Assembly (NCBI GenBank): GCA_963709425.1
Contig: CAVPWG010000005.1
Location: 558,001-622,000 of the forward strand
From: JAICJC01 sp963709425
Lineage (GTDB): Bacteria > Actinomycetota > Thermoleophilia > Gaiellales > JAICJC01
DNA: 64,000 nt
Reading direction: 5' to 3'
A model generated the notes under the pieces. That model did no database searches. It had not been told where the DNA came from and saw nothing but the letters and a program-made list of their open reading frames with translations. This document shows positions 8,663-17,444 of this stretch, in pieces. Positions within the stretch are counted from its first letter, which is position 1; the number at the start of each line of letters is the position of its first letter. A program made the position numbers and the translations under genes.

Positions 8663-9387
8663 CCCTTGACCATCTTGTAGCCCGCCCCGCGAACCGTCTC
8701 GATCAGGTCCGGGCCGACCTTCACCCGCAGGCGGCGGACGTGCATGTCCACGAGCCGCGTGTCGCCGGCCCAGACATAGCCCCACACCTCCTCGAGCAGG
8801 CGCTCACGGCTTCGGACCGCGCCGCGGTGCTCCGCCAGCTCGAGCAGGAGCCTGTACTCGGTGGGGGTGAGGCCGACGAGCTCACCCGCCACGCGCACCT
8901 CCATGCCGGCCCGGTCGATCTCGAGCTCGCCGACCCGCAGGGTCGGGGACGCGTCGTGCCGGGCGACCCTGCGCAGCACGGCCCGTAGCCGCGCCGCCAG
9001 GATCGACGGCTCGAACGGCTTGGTGACGTAGTCATCCGCCCCGGCTTCGAGGCCGAGCACGACATCGATCGGATCGGTCCGGGCGGTGAGCATCACGATC
9101 GGCACGACGCTGTGCTCGCGGATCGTGCGGCACATGCTCACACCGTCGACACCCGGCAGCATCACGTCGAGGAGGACCAGGTCCGGCGGCTGGGAGCGAA
9201 ACGCGTCGAGGCCGCTCGTGCTGTCGTGCGCGGTCGCGACCGCGAAGCCGTCGCGCTCGAGCGCCAGATGGGTCATCTGCCGGATCGTCGGATCGTCCTC
9301 GACGAGCAGGATGCGCGGCCGACCGCTGCTCTCGCCAGACACCTCGCCAGAGCCGGTCGGGCTCCGGTCAGCGCGAGCACGCTCCAC
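8659..9387 (-). CDS. OmpR/PhoB-family response regulator
   Basis: 242 aa. Receiver domain from about residue 25: acidic pair Asp31-Asp32 (VEDDP), phospho-acceptor Asp74 (LLDVMLPG), Thr101 and Lys123 (TKPFEPS). Winged-helix DNA-binding domain from about residue 150 (LTPTEYRLLLELAEHRGAVRSRE, DMHVRRLRVKVGPDLIETVRGAGYKM). GTG 9387 is chosen because TACGCT lies 7 nt upstream, giving a leaderless transcript; an N-terminal tail of about 23 residues precedes the receiver domain. The stop overlaps the kinase start by 4 nt, so regulator, kinase and lipoprotein form one operon. Targets unknown. Confidence 0.9.
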   Translation of the reverse strand: MERARADRSPTGSGEVSGESSGRPRILLVEDDPTIRQMTHLALERDGFAVATAHDSTSGLDAFRSQPPDLVLLDVMLPGVDGVSMCRTIREHSVVPIVMLTARTDPIDVVLGLEAGADDYVTKPFEPSILAARLRAVLRRVARHDASPTLRVGELEIDRAGMEVRVAGELVGLTPTEYRLLLELAEHRGAVRSRERLLEEVWGYVWAGDTRLVDMHVRRLRVKVGPDLIETVRGAGYKMVKG

Positions 9388-9394
9388 AAGCCAC

Positions 9395-9400
9395 AGCGTA
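9395..9400 (-). promoter_or_regulatory. -10 element TACGCT of the two-component operon
   Basis: TACGCT is 7 nt before GTG 9387 with no ribosome-binding site; a leaderless start that fixes the beginning of the response regulator. Confidence 0.55.
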
Positions 9401-9527
9401 CAGGCCAAACCCGCGCACAGACCGGCCTGCGCGAGGTCGTTACACGACCGATAGGTGAACAGCGGCAACGGCCGCTCGAGCGTTTCGTCCACTTGGGAGG
9501 ATGCGGCGGCTCCCGGCGGGCAGGAGC

Positions 9528-9533
9528 TAGCCT
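9528..9533 (+). promoter_or_regulatory. -10 element TAGCCT of the PRC-barrel gene
   Basis: TAGCCT is 6 nt before GTG 9540 with no ribosome-binding site, consistent with leaderless transcription. Confidence 0.55.
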
Positions 9534-9539
9534 TCTCGC

Positions 9540-10196
9540 GTGCGCCTCGAAGTGGGAAAGCCCATCCGCTGCACCGACGGCCCGTTCGGCGAGCTGGCCG
9601 ACGTGGTCATCGACCCGATCCAAAAACGGGTGACACATCTGGTGGTGCAACCGAGCCAGGGGTTCGGCCCCACCCGGCTCGTGCCCGTCGACCTCGCCGC
9701 AGCCGGCGACGGGGAGAGCGGGATCGCGCTTGGCTGCACGGTCGAGGACGTGGATCGATTCCCCACTGTCCAGGAGTCCTCGTACCTGCGGACCGGCGAG
9801 GTGCCCGTCGGCGATTCCGAGTGGGATGTCGGCGTCGAGGACGTGCTCGCGATGCCGTACTACTCGTCGATGGGCCTCACCATGGAGCCCGGGGGCCTCG
9901 ACTCGCCGATCGTCATGACCTACGACCGCATCCCGAAGGGCGAGGTCGAGATCCGGCGCTCGAGCCGGGTGATCTCGGCTGACGCACACGACCTGGGCAC
10001 CGTCGAGGCGTTCCTCGTGGACGGTGATGACATCACGCACATCGTGCTGGAGCGCGGTCATCTCTGGGGGAAGCGCGACGTGACGATCCCGATCGGCGCA
10101 GTTGGACGGGTCGAGACGGATTCCGTAACCCTGACCCTCTCGAAGGACCAGGTCGGCACACTGCCCTCCACTCGTGTCCATCGCTGGGGCATGTAG
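9540..10196 (+). CDS. PRC-barrel domain protein
   Basis: 218 aa from leaderless GTG 9540. An N-terminal PRC-barrel-like half (MRLEVGKPIRCTDGPFGEL.DVVIDPIQKRVTHLVVQP) is followed by a second similar half around residues 140-205 (EIRRSSRVISADAHDLGTVEAFLVDGDDITHIV). The two halves suggest a duplicated beta-barrel. PRC-barrel proteins bind RNA or other proteins or take part in stress responses; this type is common near stress genes in soil actinobacteria and proteobacteria. No membrane segment or signal is seen. The exact role is unknown. It is divergent from the two-component operon. Confidence 0.82.
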   Translation: MRLEVGKPIRCTDGPFGELADVVIDPIQKRVTHLVVQPSQGFGPTRLVPVDLAAAGDGESGIALGCTVEDVDRFPTVQESSYLRTGEVPVGDSEWDVGVEDVLAMPYYSSMGLTMEPGGLDSPIVMTYDRIPKGEVEIRRSSRVISADAHDLGTVEAFLVDGDDITHIVLERGHLWGKRDVTIPIGAVGRVETDSVTLTLSKDQVGTLPSTRVHRWGM

Positions 10197-10228
10197 CGCC
10201 GGCGTCATCGACGATCGGAGAATGCGCG

Positions 10229-10948
10229 GTGCCCGATCTGCTGGTGTTCATCCCCGCCTGGAACGAGGAGCAGAACCTGCCCGGGGTGCTGGAGGAGCTG
10301 GCGCTCGAGCTGCCGGAGGCCGACGTGCTCGTGGTCGACGACGGGTCGGAGGATTCCACGGCCGTGGTGGCCCGGGACCACGGCGCCGAGGTCGTCAGCT
10401 TCCCCGAGAACCGCGGCCTGCGTGCGGGGATCGCGGCCGGGTACGCCTACGCCCACGAGCACGGCTACGCGGTGTGCGGGAGGGTCGACGCCGACGGCCA
10501 GCATCCGGCCGCCGAGCTGCGCCGCCTGATCGACGAGGTCCGAGCGGGCCGGTGCGATGTGGCGGTCGGGTCGAGGTACCTCTCCGGCGCCGACCACGAG
10601 CCGTACCGGTACCGCCTCGAGGGCGGCCGCCGCTTCGGGACGGCCGTGATGCGGCGAGCGATGGCGATCGTCCTGCGGCGGCCGTTCCACGATCCGATGA
10701 GCGGCATGTACGCCGTGGGGGCGGCGGCGACGGAGCTGCTCGCGCGTCCCTATACCAGCGGCGCGCCCGAGGTGGAGGCGCTGATGCGCGTCAGCGGCGC
10801 AGGTCTGCGGCTGGAGGAGGTCCCGGTTCAGATGCGGCCGCGCACCCACGGCGAGTCCAAGCTGCAAGGCCGTAAGGCCGTGGGGCTCGTGCTGACCGTG
10901 GCCGGGACATTGATCGTGGGTCTGCGGCTCCTGAGACGGCACCGGTGA
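10229..10948 (+). CDS. Family 2 glycosyltransferase (DPM1-like, no membrane anchor seen)
   Basis: 239 aa. GT-A fold nucleotide-sugar transferase: LLVFIPAWNEEQNLPGVLEEL at the N-terminus, VVDDGSEDST near residue 35 and the metal-binding RVDADGQHP near 89. The C-terminal part has DPMSGMYAVG and HGESKLQGRKAVG as in polyprenyl-phosphate mannosyl/glucosyltransferases. A final hydrophobic stretch (LVLTVAGTLIVGLRLL) could touch the membrane. GTG 10229 has GGAG 8 nt upstream. The stop overlaps the next gene by 4 nt. Likely acts in cell-envelope glycan or lipid-linked sugar synthesis. Confidence 0.86.
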   Translation: MPDLLVFIPAWNEEQNLPGVLEELALELPEADVLVVDDGSEDSTAVVARDHGAEVVSFPENRGLRAGIAAGYAYAHEHGYAVCGRVDADGQHPAAELRRLIDEVRAGRCDVAVGSRYLSGADHEPYRYRLEGGRRFGTAVMRRAMAIVLRRPFHDPMSGMYAVGAAATELLARPYTSGAPEVEALMRVSGAGLRLEEVPVQMRPRTHGESKLQGRKAVGLVLTVAGTLIVGLRLLRRHR

Positions 10949-11517
10949 CGTACTCTGCGGTCGTGGCACACGCCTGGGGCATCGTCGTTCCCGGTAGCGG
11001 ACGGTTCGAACGAGACGGGAGCTACCGGATCGGTCCGCGGGCGCTGGACTGTGTTCGCACCGCGGCGCGGTTGGCCGAGCGCAGGCCACCGCGGGTGGTC
11101 GTGTTCAGCGGGTGGTCGCCGGCGAGCGGCCCCAGCGAGGCCGAGCAGATGCTGGCGGCGTGGGACGGCCCGGATGACATCGAACTGGTCGTCGAGACCA
11201 GCGCGAGTACCACAGCAGAGAACATGTCGAGGTCGCTCCCGCATCTGCTCGTGCGCGGCGTGGACGAGGTCACGATCGTGTGCGGCGCGCTCCATGTCCC
11301 GCGAGTGCGGTATCAGTTCGGCGGGGTGTATCCCCGTCACGGGATCCGATGCTCCTACTCGCTCACCCGCGAGTTGCCGACGCCGGGCCTGATCGCCTGG
11401 GAGGCGGCTGCGTACGCGGTGATGCGGCGCCAGCGGCGGGCGGCGCTCGCCGAGATCCGCGGAGTCGGTCTCGCTCATGCCGATGGCATGAAGCAGGCGC
11501 ATCCCGACATGCCCTAG
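10945..11517 (+). CDS. YdcF/DUF218-family protein
   Basis: 190 aa from GTG 10945, overlapping the glycosyltransferase stop by 4 nt. The alpha/beta core of the DUF218 family is visible: VPGSGRFERDGSYRIGPRALDCVRTAARL, VVVFSGW, SEAEQM, and ETSASTTAENM, the typical ExxSxxTxEN signature. Members such as SanA, YdcF and ElyC affect envelope polysaccharide and carrier-lipid metabolism. Unlike those, it has no membrane helix, so it is probably cytosolic. Coupled translation with the glycosyltransferase supports an envelope-glycan role by inference. Confidence 0.82.
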   Translation: MTYSAVVAHAWGIVVPGSGRFERDGSYRIGPRALDCVRTAARLAERRPPRVVVFSGWSPASGPSEAEQMLAAWDGPDDIELVVETSASTTAENMSRSLPHLLVRGVDEVTIVCGALHVPRVRYQFGGVYPRHGIRCSYSLTRELPTPGLIAWEAAAYAVMRRQRRAALAEIRGVGLAHADGMKQAHPDMP

Positions 11518-11583
11518 GATCGACCTGCCGATCAGCGTCGGGCTCGATTCGGCGTTGGCCACATCGTCGAAAGTGGGGATACC

Positions 11584-12093
11584 GTGACGAGCAGCAGCAC
11601 AGTTGAGCTCTTCATCGCGTCGTTCAACGGCGAACACGGGGCCGGCGCGTCGTTGAAGGACTTCCAGGCGGCCCAGCGTGCGGGCGCGATCGTGCTGATC
11701 GACGCCGCCGTGGTCGTGCACACCGCCGAGGGCAAGGTCAAGTTCGAGGAGACTGCCGATCCGAGCGGGAAGAAGTGGGCGAAGCGCGGAGCGATCGCCG
11801 GTGGGATCGTCGGGTTGATCTTCCCGCCCAGCATCATCGCCTCGGCAGCGGTCGCCGGCGGCGCCGGCGGCATCTGGGGGAAGATCCGCGACAAGGGGTT
11901 CAAGGACGACGATCTCAAGGAGATCGGCGAGAGCCTTCCGCCCGGATCATCGGCCATCATCGTCATTGCGGAGGACCGCATGATCGAGCAGTTGGAGCGC
12001 GGACTCGCCGGGTACGAGCGGATCGCGCGACACGCCGTCTCGGCCGACGCAGCTGCGGCGATCGTTGCCGAAGTCGAGGACGCACCCGAGTAA
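11584..12093 (+). CDS. DUF1269-family glycine-zipper protein
   Basis: 169 aa from GTG 11584. Matches the DUF1269 pattern: an N-terminal ferredoxin-like half (VELFIASFNGEHGAGASLKDF), a central Gly/Ala-rich hydrophobic pair (AIAGGIVGLIFPPSIIASAAVAGGAGG, roughly residues 77-103) and a C-terminal half with SLPPGSSAIIVIAEDRMIEQLE. Members are membrane-associated and of unknown function, often induced by stress. No operon partner is evident. Confidence 0.84.
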   Translation: MTSSSTVELFIASFNGEHGAGASLKDFQAAQRAGAIVLIDAAVVVHTAEGKVKFEETADPSGKKWAKRGAIAGGIVGLIFPPSIIASAAVAGGAGGIWGKIRDKGFKDDDLKEIGESLPPGSSAIIVIAEDRMIEQLERGLAGYERIARHAVSADAAAAIVAEVEDAPE

Positions 12094-12153
12094 CGCACAC
12101 GGATTCCTGAGCCATAGGCGCCGGCCGAGGCCGCGGCGGGCCAAGACGGCGGC

Positions 12154-12444
12154 CTATGTGGCCGGCGGCGTGGTGACCGTCGTCGTACCGGTGACGGTCG
12201 TCGTACCGAGCTCGGTCACCGTGACGGTGTGCGTCGTCCCTGCGGCTGTTCTTGTGATGATGGTCGTCGACGTCGACGTGCTGTTCGCGTCACCGAGCAC
12301 GTACCCGATCAGGAGGCCGACCAGGAGCGCGAGCACCATGACGGAGATGAGGAGCGCGATCCGCGCGCTCGTCCACCCGTCTCCGCTGCGGTTGTCGCCC
12401 GGAGGCGGCGGGCCCGGCTGCGGCATCGGCACCGTCTCGCTCAT
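12154..12444 (-). CDS. Small single-pass membrane protein with Thr-rich tail
   Basis: 96 aa. Pro-rich N-terminus (PMPQPGPPPPGDN), one transmembrane helix at about residues 29-50 (ALLISVMVLALLVGLLIGYVLG), then a tail of Thr/Ser/Val repeats (TSTSTTIITRTAAGTT, TTTVTGTTTVTT). The tail is probably outside the membrane and could be an O-glycosylated stalk. No family recognised. Leaderless ATG 12444 with TAGACT 8 nt upstream. Confidence 0.7.
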   Translation of the reverse strand: MSETVPMPQPGPPPPGDNRSGDGWTSARIALLISVMVLALLVGLLIGYVLGDANSTSTSTTIITRTAAGTTHTVTVTELGTTTVTGTTTVTTPPAT

Positions 12445-12452
12445 CGGCCGTG

Positions 12453-12458
12453 AGTCTA
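12453..12458 (-). promoter_or_regulatory. -10 element TAGACT of the small membrane-protein gene
   Basis: TAGACT is 8 nt before ATG 12444; no ribosome-binding site. Confidence 0.5.
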
Positions 12459-12487
12459 CCGGCGAGACACCACCACGGCTGCGCGAC

Positions 12488-14038
12488 TCAGCGGCGCCGG
12501 TGCAGCATCCGCCGCAGGACGTTCTCGGTGAGCCGCTGGAGCGAGGGCCGGACATTGTTGTGCGCGCCGTCGCTGCTTCCTCCCGGTGCAAGCGCCCACG
12601 ACCAGTCCATCGTGCCCGTCGCCCATACCAGCGCACCCGAGTGGGCTCGATAGATCGACATGTTGTGGACGTAGCCCCCCTTGCCCGCAAAGTTGACGAA
12701 CGGCGAAGCAGCCAGGAGCTCTCGCCAGACGGCGTCCGGAGCCGGATAGCGGGGGTCGAACGAGTCGATCTCGTACCCGACCAGCTCACCGGGCACCGGC
12801 ACCCCGCTTCGCAGATGCGTCCCCCGGAACGGCCAGCTGCGCGTGTGGATGGGGACGAACGGCAGGCCGCCCCAATCGAGGAAGCCGTCCGTCGGCAGCT
12901 GGACGCCGGAGAGCTGCTGCTCCGGCCGCCCGAGATCGCGCCACTGGATCGTGCGCAGAGCCGGGTTCGCGACCGGGTCGGGCTGGAAGTCCTTGTAGCC
13001 GACCAGTGTGCGCCGCGGCCGCCCGTCGGCGCTCGCCTCGTACCGCACCTGCCAGTAGATCTCGTTCGAGGTGATGAAGGCGAGGCTGACACCGTGGTCG
13101 CGTGCGGCGTAGGCGCCGTCGTACATGCGCCGAGACCAGTACTCCGAGTGGCCGGCGACGATCAGCGCGCGGTGCTTGAGCAACGTCGACGGCCGGGCGT
13201 CGGCGTCAACGTCGGTGATGTAGGTGACGTCGTACCCACGCTTCTCGAGAAACGCGATCAGGAACGGCTCGAAGTCGGTGAGCCCACCGTTGCCCGGGTT
13301 CCCGTATTGCGAGGAGTACGGCCGGTCGAAGCTCACCTTGACCGCCGGCCGGCCGTCGGGATACCTGTGGGTGACCGGGCTGTTGAAGTCATACAGGCTG
13401 CGACCGGTAAGCGGATGCGCGCCGTCGTCCCAGCCGACACCCGCCGGCGGGTCGTACGGGAAGTTGTTGTACGCCTGGTAGGTGTTGACAGACGACATGT
13501 AGACAATCCCGGCCGGACGGCGATCGCGGACGGTGAACATGATCTCGGACTGAAAGTGGGATCCGGGCGTCGTCAGAACGGCGAAGTAGACGCCGGACGT
13601 CCATGAGTAGGGGACGCGGAGCCACACGGACGTGTGCCACGGGCACGTGACCATGCCGGTGGCCCGGACGGTATAACAGGCCGGCTGCGGCGAGCCCGCG
13701 AACGGGCCGAGGTGCGCCATCAGCCTGCCGCCCGTGCCGTGGTAGTAGCCCAGGCGGAACACGTCGACCGTGTACGGCTCGTGCCGCGCGGTCGTGATGC
13801 GAAGCCCGATCGCGCGGCCCTTCAGCACGCTGGCGGCTGTCGCATAGCCCTTGACGTCGAGCCGGCGGTCGTCGGTGATCCGATATCCGGCCCAGGGGAT
13901 GTCCCAGCGGTCCGTGCCGGCGTGGCGGTTCTCGGCGACGATCGGATTGGCGTGACCGGACGCAAGTGCAGGCGTCGCGGCGATGACCGCCCAGACAACG
14001 CCGATCGCAGCCCCGACTCTCAGTCTCCGCCCGAGCAC
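12488..14038 (-). CDS. Secreted protein with N,N-dimethylformamidase beta-subunit-like C-terminal domain
   Basis: 516 aa from GTG 14038, placed by TACGGT 7 nt upstream; a TTG at 14074 is the longer alternative. Signal peptide VGAAIGVVWAVIAATPALASG. The body matches the large-subunit C-terminal domain of N,N-dimethylformamidase: RLGYYHGTGGRLMAHLG, RPAGIVYMSSVNTYQAYNNF, DRPYSSQYGNPGNGGLTDFE, LIVAGHSEYWSRRMYDG and TSNEIYWQVRYE. Many actinobacterial proteins share this domain without proven dimethylformamidase activity, and the enzyme's small alpha subunit is not encoded nearby. Secretion also differs from the cytosolic enzyme. A role in amide hydrolysis is possible but unproven. Confidence 0.8.
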   Translation of the reverse strand: MLGRRLRVGAAIGVVWAVIAATPALASGHANPIVAENRHAGTDRWDIPWAGYRITDDRRLDVKGYATAASVLKGRAIGLRITTARHEPYTVDVFRLGYYHGTGGRLMAHLGPFAGSPQPACYTVRATGMVTCPWHTSVWLRVPYSWTSGVYFAVLTTPGSHFQSEIMFTVRDRRPAGIVYMSSVNTYQAYNNFPYDPPAGVGWDDGAHPLTGRSLYDFNSPVTHRYPDGRPAVKVSFDRPYSSQYGNPGNGGLTDFEPFLIAFLEKRGYDVTYITDVDADARPSTLLKHRALIVAGHSEYWSRRMYDGAYAARDHGVSLAFITSNEIYWQVRYEASADGRPRRTLVGYKDFQPDPVANPALRTIQWRDLGRPEQQLSGVQLPTDGFLDWGGLPFVPIHTRSWPFRGTHLRSGVPVPGELVGYEIDSFDPRYPAPDAVWRELLAASPFVNFAGKGGYVHNMSIYRAHSGALVWATGTMDWSWALAPGGSSDGAHNNVRPSLQRLTENVLRRMLHRRR

Positions 14039-14045
14039 AGCGGGG

Positions 14046-14051
14046 ACCGTA
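14046..14051 (-). promoter_or_regulatory. -10 element TACGGT of the dimethylformamidase-like gene
   Basis: TACGGT is 7 nt before GTG 14038; fixes the start that gives a normal signal peptide. Confidence 0.5.
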
Positions 14052-14078
14052 CGCCGTCCGGTCGCGCGAATCAACCGG

Positions 14079-14486
14079 CTAGAGGAACCTGCGTTCGATC
14101 TCGGCGAGGAACGCCTCCGAGAGGCGCTCGAACTGCTCCCGCGTGAGGCTGATGCGGTCGCCGATCTCGAGCCCGAGGACTGAATCGCCCGGCACGTACT
14201 TGATCACGTTGTTCCCACGCAGGACGCCGCCGTTGGTCATCACCGAGTCGACGATGAGCTCGACCTCGTTCAGCGGGTTCCCATCCTTGCCGCTGACGGC
14301 GCGCACGCGGTGGACGAACCAGCGGTCGAGAGCGAGCACCATGCTGGTGAAGAACGGCCCCTCGAACCCCGCCAGGGCTTCGGCGCCGACGGATGCCTCG
14401 ACGCCCTTGTACGCCTCGAGTTGCGCGCCGATGGCGAGCTTGCAGCTCGTGAGCTCTTCCTGCGTGTAGTCCTTCCGACCGAGCAT
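14079..14486 (-). CDS. Conserved-looking hypothetical protein
   Basis: 135 aa from ATG 14486, preceded by AGGGTGG. The sequence is soluble and alpha/beta-like, with LGRKDYTQEELTSCKLAIGAQL, GFEGPFFTSMVLALDRWFVHRVR and GNNVIKYVPGDSVLGLEIGDRI. The last two phrases suggest a small beta barrel or cyclic structure. No family is recognised, and no catalytic motif stands out. It ends only 41 bases before the dimethylformamidase-like start, so the two could be co-transcribed, although the latter has its own -10. Confidence 0.68.
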   Translation of the reverse strand: MLGRKDYTQEELTSCKLAIGAQLEAYKGVEASVGAEALAGFEGPFFTSMVLALDRWFVHRVRAVSGKDGNPLNEVELIVDSVMTNGGVLRGNNVIKYVPGDSVLGLEIGDRISLTREQFERLSEAFLAEIERRFL

Positions 14487-14570
14487 GGGAGACCACCCTT
14501 TCCGAGTTCGCGTTCGAGGAGCGTTCCACCCGATAGACAATCGGGCGGTCCGGAATTCGACACCCGCCCG

Positions 14571-14993
14571 CTACGTGGACGCGGGCCTGCCCATGACCCG
14601 GCCGTCGGTCACGCTCTCGAATCCGAAGCGCTCGTAGAGCGTCTGCGAGCCGGACGTCTGCAGGAGCCAGCGACACGCGCGCAAGTCGCTGCCCTCCACG
14701 GCGGCCGCGACGACGGCCTGGCCGAGCCCCTGGCCCCGGTGCTCCTCGAGCACGTAGACGTCGGCGAGATACGCGAAGACGAGGCCGTCCGAGACGACCC
14801 GGGCGAAGCCGACCTGCTCGCCGCGGTGGTAGAGCCCGACAACCCGCGTCGCGCCGGCGACCAGCGCGGCGACCGCGTCGCGGCTGCGCCCCTTGGCCCA
14901 GTACGCCTCGGTGACGAAGCGGTGGACGGCGTCGATATCGACGCGCGACCGGTCGTCATCCAGCTCGTAGCCGGGCGGCAGCGGACGGGCCAT
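14571..14993 (-). CDS. GNAT-family N-acetyltransferase
   Basis: 140 aa. GNAT fold: FVTEAYWAKGRS, GFARVVSDGLVFAYLADVYVLEEHRGQGLGQAVV with the acetyl-CoA pyrophosphate-binding HRGQGLG (residues 85-91), then LLQTSGSQTLYERFGFES. Cytosolic acetyl transfer from acetyl-CoA to an amine; substrate unknown. ATG 14993 has TACACT 7 nt upstream and no ribosome-binding site. Confidence 0.86.
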   Translation of the reverse strand: MARPLPPGYELDDDRSRVDIDAVHRFVTEAYWAKGRSRDAVAALVAGATRVVGLYHRGEQVGFARVVSDGLVFAYLADVYVLEEHRGQGLGQAVVAAAVEGSDLRACRWLLQTSGSQTLYERFGFESVTDGRVMGRPAST

Positions 14994-15000
14994 GCGGGCG

Positions 15001-15006
15001 AGTGTA
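15001..15006 (-). promoter_or_regulatory. -10 element TACACT of the GNAT gene
   Basis: TACACT is 7 nt before ATG 14993; no ribosome-binding site. Confidence 0.5.
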
Positions 15007-15165
15007 GCCACGTCCTCGGTGCGGCCAGCCGTACCACCGTTGGCGCGTATTTGTGCTGCCGGACACCTGGCAGCGCCACTGCCGCGCCTCGGCCGAGCCG
15101 CGAGTCTTGGCCGCATCCCGCCGGGCAGTTGCCCCGGCCACCTGCATCCCAAGGAGTCCGCTCTC

Positions 15166-17382
15166 ATGAGTTCGATCGATACGTCCAGAGGACTTGCGGC
15201 ACGGCTCGGAGGCTGGAGCGCGCGCCACAAGAAGTCCGTCCTTTTCGGTTGGTTCGTGTTCGTCGCGCTGGCCATGATGGTCTCGAGCTTCGTCCCGGCC
15301 AACAAGCTCACCAAGGCCGATCAGTTCACCGGCGAGTCCGGCCGGGCCGAGAAGACGCTCGAGTCCAACTTCCCGAAGCCCGCCTCGGAGCTGGTGCTGA
15401 TCCACAGCGACACGCTCACCACGGACGATCCTGCGTTCAAACGCGGGATCACGGGGATGACGGCGAGCTTCGCCGAGCTCCCCCTGGTCGAGCATCTCCA
15501 GGCACCGGGGTACCGCTCGAGCGCGGGCCTCGTGTCGAAGGACCGGCACTCGGCCATGATCCAGTTCGACATCAAGGGCGACGCCGCCACGGCCTCCGAC
15601 CGGATCGCACCGGTCGTGGCCGCCGTCAAGAGCGGCCAGCAGGCCAACCCGAGCCTGCGCGTCGAGGAGTTCGGCGATGCCACCTCCGGCGCCCAGCTCG
15701 ACAAGAAGATCCAGGGCGACCTGAAGAAGGCCGAGACCATGTCTCTGCCGGTGACGCTCGTGATCCTCGTGCTCGCCTTCGGCGCGATCGTGGCGGCCGG
15801 CGTGCCGGTGCTGCTTGCCATCTCGGCCGTGCTGGCGACGATCGGGCTCGTCTCGATTCCGAGCCAGATCTTCCCGATCGACGACAACGCCTCCATCGTG
15901 ATCACCCTGATCGGGATGGCCGTCGGTGTCGACTACTCGCTCTTCTACCTGAAGCGCCAGCGCGAGGAGCGGGCCAACGGTCACGACGAGGAGACCGCGG
16001 TCGGCATCGCCTCGGCGACGTCCGGACGCGCGATCCTCATCTCGGGCCTCACCGTGATGGTCGCCATGGCCGGTCAGTTCCTGACCGGCGACAAGGCCTC
16101 GACGTCCTTCGCAGTCGGCACGATCATGGTCGTGGCCGTTGCGATGCTCGGCTCGCTGACGGCGCTCCCCGCAGCCCTGGCGCTGCTCGGCCGTCACGTC
16201 GACAAGGGGCGCATCCGCGTGCCCTTCCGGCGGCGGGCGCCCAAGCAGCAGGAGTCCCGGATCTGGGGCGCCGTGCTGACACGGGTGCTGCGGCGGCCGG
16301 CGGCCGCGGGGGCGATCTCCGTGGCAGTCCTGCTTGCGATCGCCTCACCGGCGCTGCACTTCAAGGTCCACAACACCGGCGTCAACGACCTGCCGCCGGG
16401 CATGCCCGGGATCGCAACGCTGAAGCATCTCGAGAAGGCGTTCCCGAACGCCGACACGCCGGCGACGGTCGTCATCTCGGCCCCCGACACGCAGAGCTCC
16501 GCTGTGCAGTCCGGCATCGCGGACCTGCGGCACCAGGCGCTCGAGAGCGGCGTCGTCCACACTCCCATCGACATCACCACTGACAAGGCCCACACCGTCG
16601 CGGTGCTCTCCATGCCGCTGGCGGGCAACGGGTCAAACCAGGCCTCGAAGGACGCGCTGACCGCGCTTCGCGACCGGCTGATCCCCGGAACGCTGGGGAC
16701 CGTCGACCACGTCGGCGTCAACGTGAGCGGCCAGACCGCAATCGATCGCGACCAGAGCACGATGCTCTCCCGGAACACCCCGCTCGTCTTCGGGTTCGTG
16801 CTGACCCTGGCCTTCCTCCTGCTGATGATCACGTTCCGCTCGATCGTGATCCCGATCAAGGCGATCATCCTGAACCTGCTGTCCGTCGCCGCCGCCTACG
16901 GCGTGCTGGTTGCGGTGTTCCAGGATGGGCACGGCGCCTCGCTCCTGGGATTCACGCCCACCGGCGGCGTGGCTCCGTGGCTCCCGCTCTTCCTGTTCGT
17001 GATCCTGTTCGGCCTCTCGATGGACTACCACGTGTTCATCCTGAGCCGGGTGAAGGAGCTCGTCGACGGCGGCATGTCCACCGAGGACGCCGTCTCGGAG
17101 GGCATCAAGAGCACGGCCGGCACGGTGACCAGCGCAGCGCTGGTGATGGTCGGGGTGTTCTCGATCTTCATGACGCTCAGCCTCGTCGACCTGAAGGAGT
17201 TCGGCGTCGGCCTCGCCTCCGCCGTCCTGATCGACGCGACCATCATCCGCGGCGTCCTGCTTCCCGCCAGCATGAAGCTGCTCGGGGACTGGAACTGGTA
17301 CCTGCCGAAGCCGCTTCAGTGGCTGCCGCGGTTCGAGGTCGAGCCCTCCTCGCGAATGGCGGTGGAAGCCTCGGGCGACTGA
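15166..17382 (+). CDS. MMPL-family (RND superfamily) transporter
   Basis: 738 aa from ATG 15166 with AAGGAG upstream. Two repeats, each with one helix, a large extracytoplasmic domain and about five helices. The first helix is VLFGWFVFVALAMMVSSF near residue 23; the first helix bundle is at about 195-345, including the conserved MAVGVDYSLFYLKRQREE; the second is at about 535-700, including FGLSMDYHVFILSRVKE. These Asp-Tyr-containing motifs are the proton-relay signatures of MMPL proteins. It probably exports lipids or hydrophobic compounds using the proton gradient. It stands as a single gene, terminated by a strong hairpin shared with the convergent arginase-fold gene. Confidence 0.9.
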   Translation: MSSIDTSRGLAARLGGWSARHKKSVLFGWFVFVALAMMVSSFVPANKLTKADQFTGESGRAEKTLESNFPKPASELVLIHSDTLTTDDPAFKRGITGMTASFAELPLVEHLQAPGYRSSAGLVSKDRHSAMIQFDIKGDAATASDRIAPVVAAVKSGQQANPSLRVEEFGDATSGAQLDKKIQGDLKKAETMSLPVTLVILVLAFGAIVAAGVPVLLAISAVLATIGLVSIPSQIFPIDDNASIVITLIGMAVGVDYSLFYLKRQREERANGHDEETAVGIASATSGRAILISGLTVMVAMAGQFLTGDKASTSFAVGTIMVVAVAMLGSLTALPAALALLGRHVDKGRIRVPFRRRAPKQQESRIWGAVLTRVLRRPAAAGAISVAVLLAIASPALHFKVHNTGVNDLPPGMPGIATLKHLEKAFPNADTPATVVISAPDTQSSAVQSGIADLRHQALESGVVHTPIDITTDKAHTVAVLSMPLAGNGSNQASKDALTALRDRLIPGTLGTVDHVGVNVSGQTAIDRDQSTMLSRNTPLVFGFVLTLAFLLLMITFRSIVIPIKAIILNLLSVAAAYGVLVAVFQDGHGASLLGFTPTGGVAPWLPLFLFVILFGLSMDYHVFILSRVKELVDGGMSTEDAVSEGIKSTAGTVTSAALVMVGVFSIFMTLSLVDLKEFGVGLASAVLIDATIIRGVLLPASMKLLGDWNWYLPKPLQWLPRFEVEPSSRMAVEASGD

Positions 17383-17409
17383 CCACACCACACATCCCAC
17401 CGAACGACA

Positions 17410-17439
17410 CGAGCGGCCCGCCCCACGGCGGGCCGCTCG
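17410..17439. terminator. Strong bidirectional hairpin terminator
   Basis: A perfect 13-bp stem, CGAGCGGCCCGCC pairing with GGCGGGCCGCTCG around a CCAC loop, sits between the convergent MMPL and arginase-fold stop codons. It can serve both strands. Confidence 0.75.
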
Positions 17440-17444
17440 GCGTC

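Noticed and set aside
12154..13092. 312-codon minus-strand frame ending in the Thr-rich membrane protein
   Set aside because: Only the last 96 codons look like protein and have a leaderless promoter; the upstream part is out-of-frame sequence of the dimethylformamidase-like gene.
12488..14038. Naming the secreted protein dimethylformamidase large subunit
   Set aside because: Only domain-level similarity is visible, the small subunit is missing and export differs from the known enzyme.
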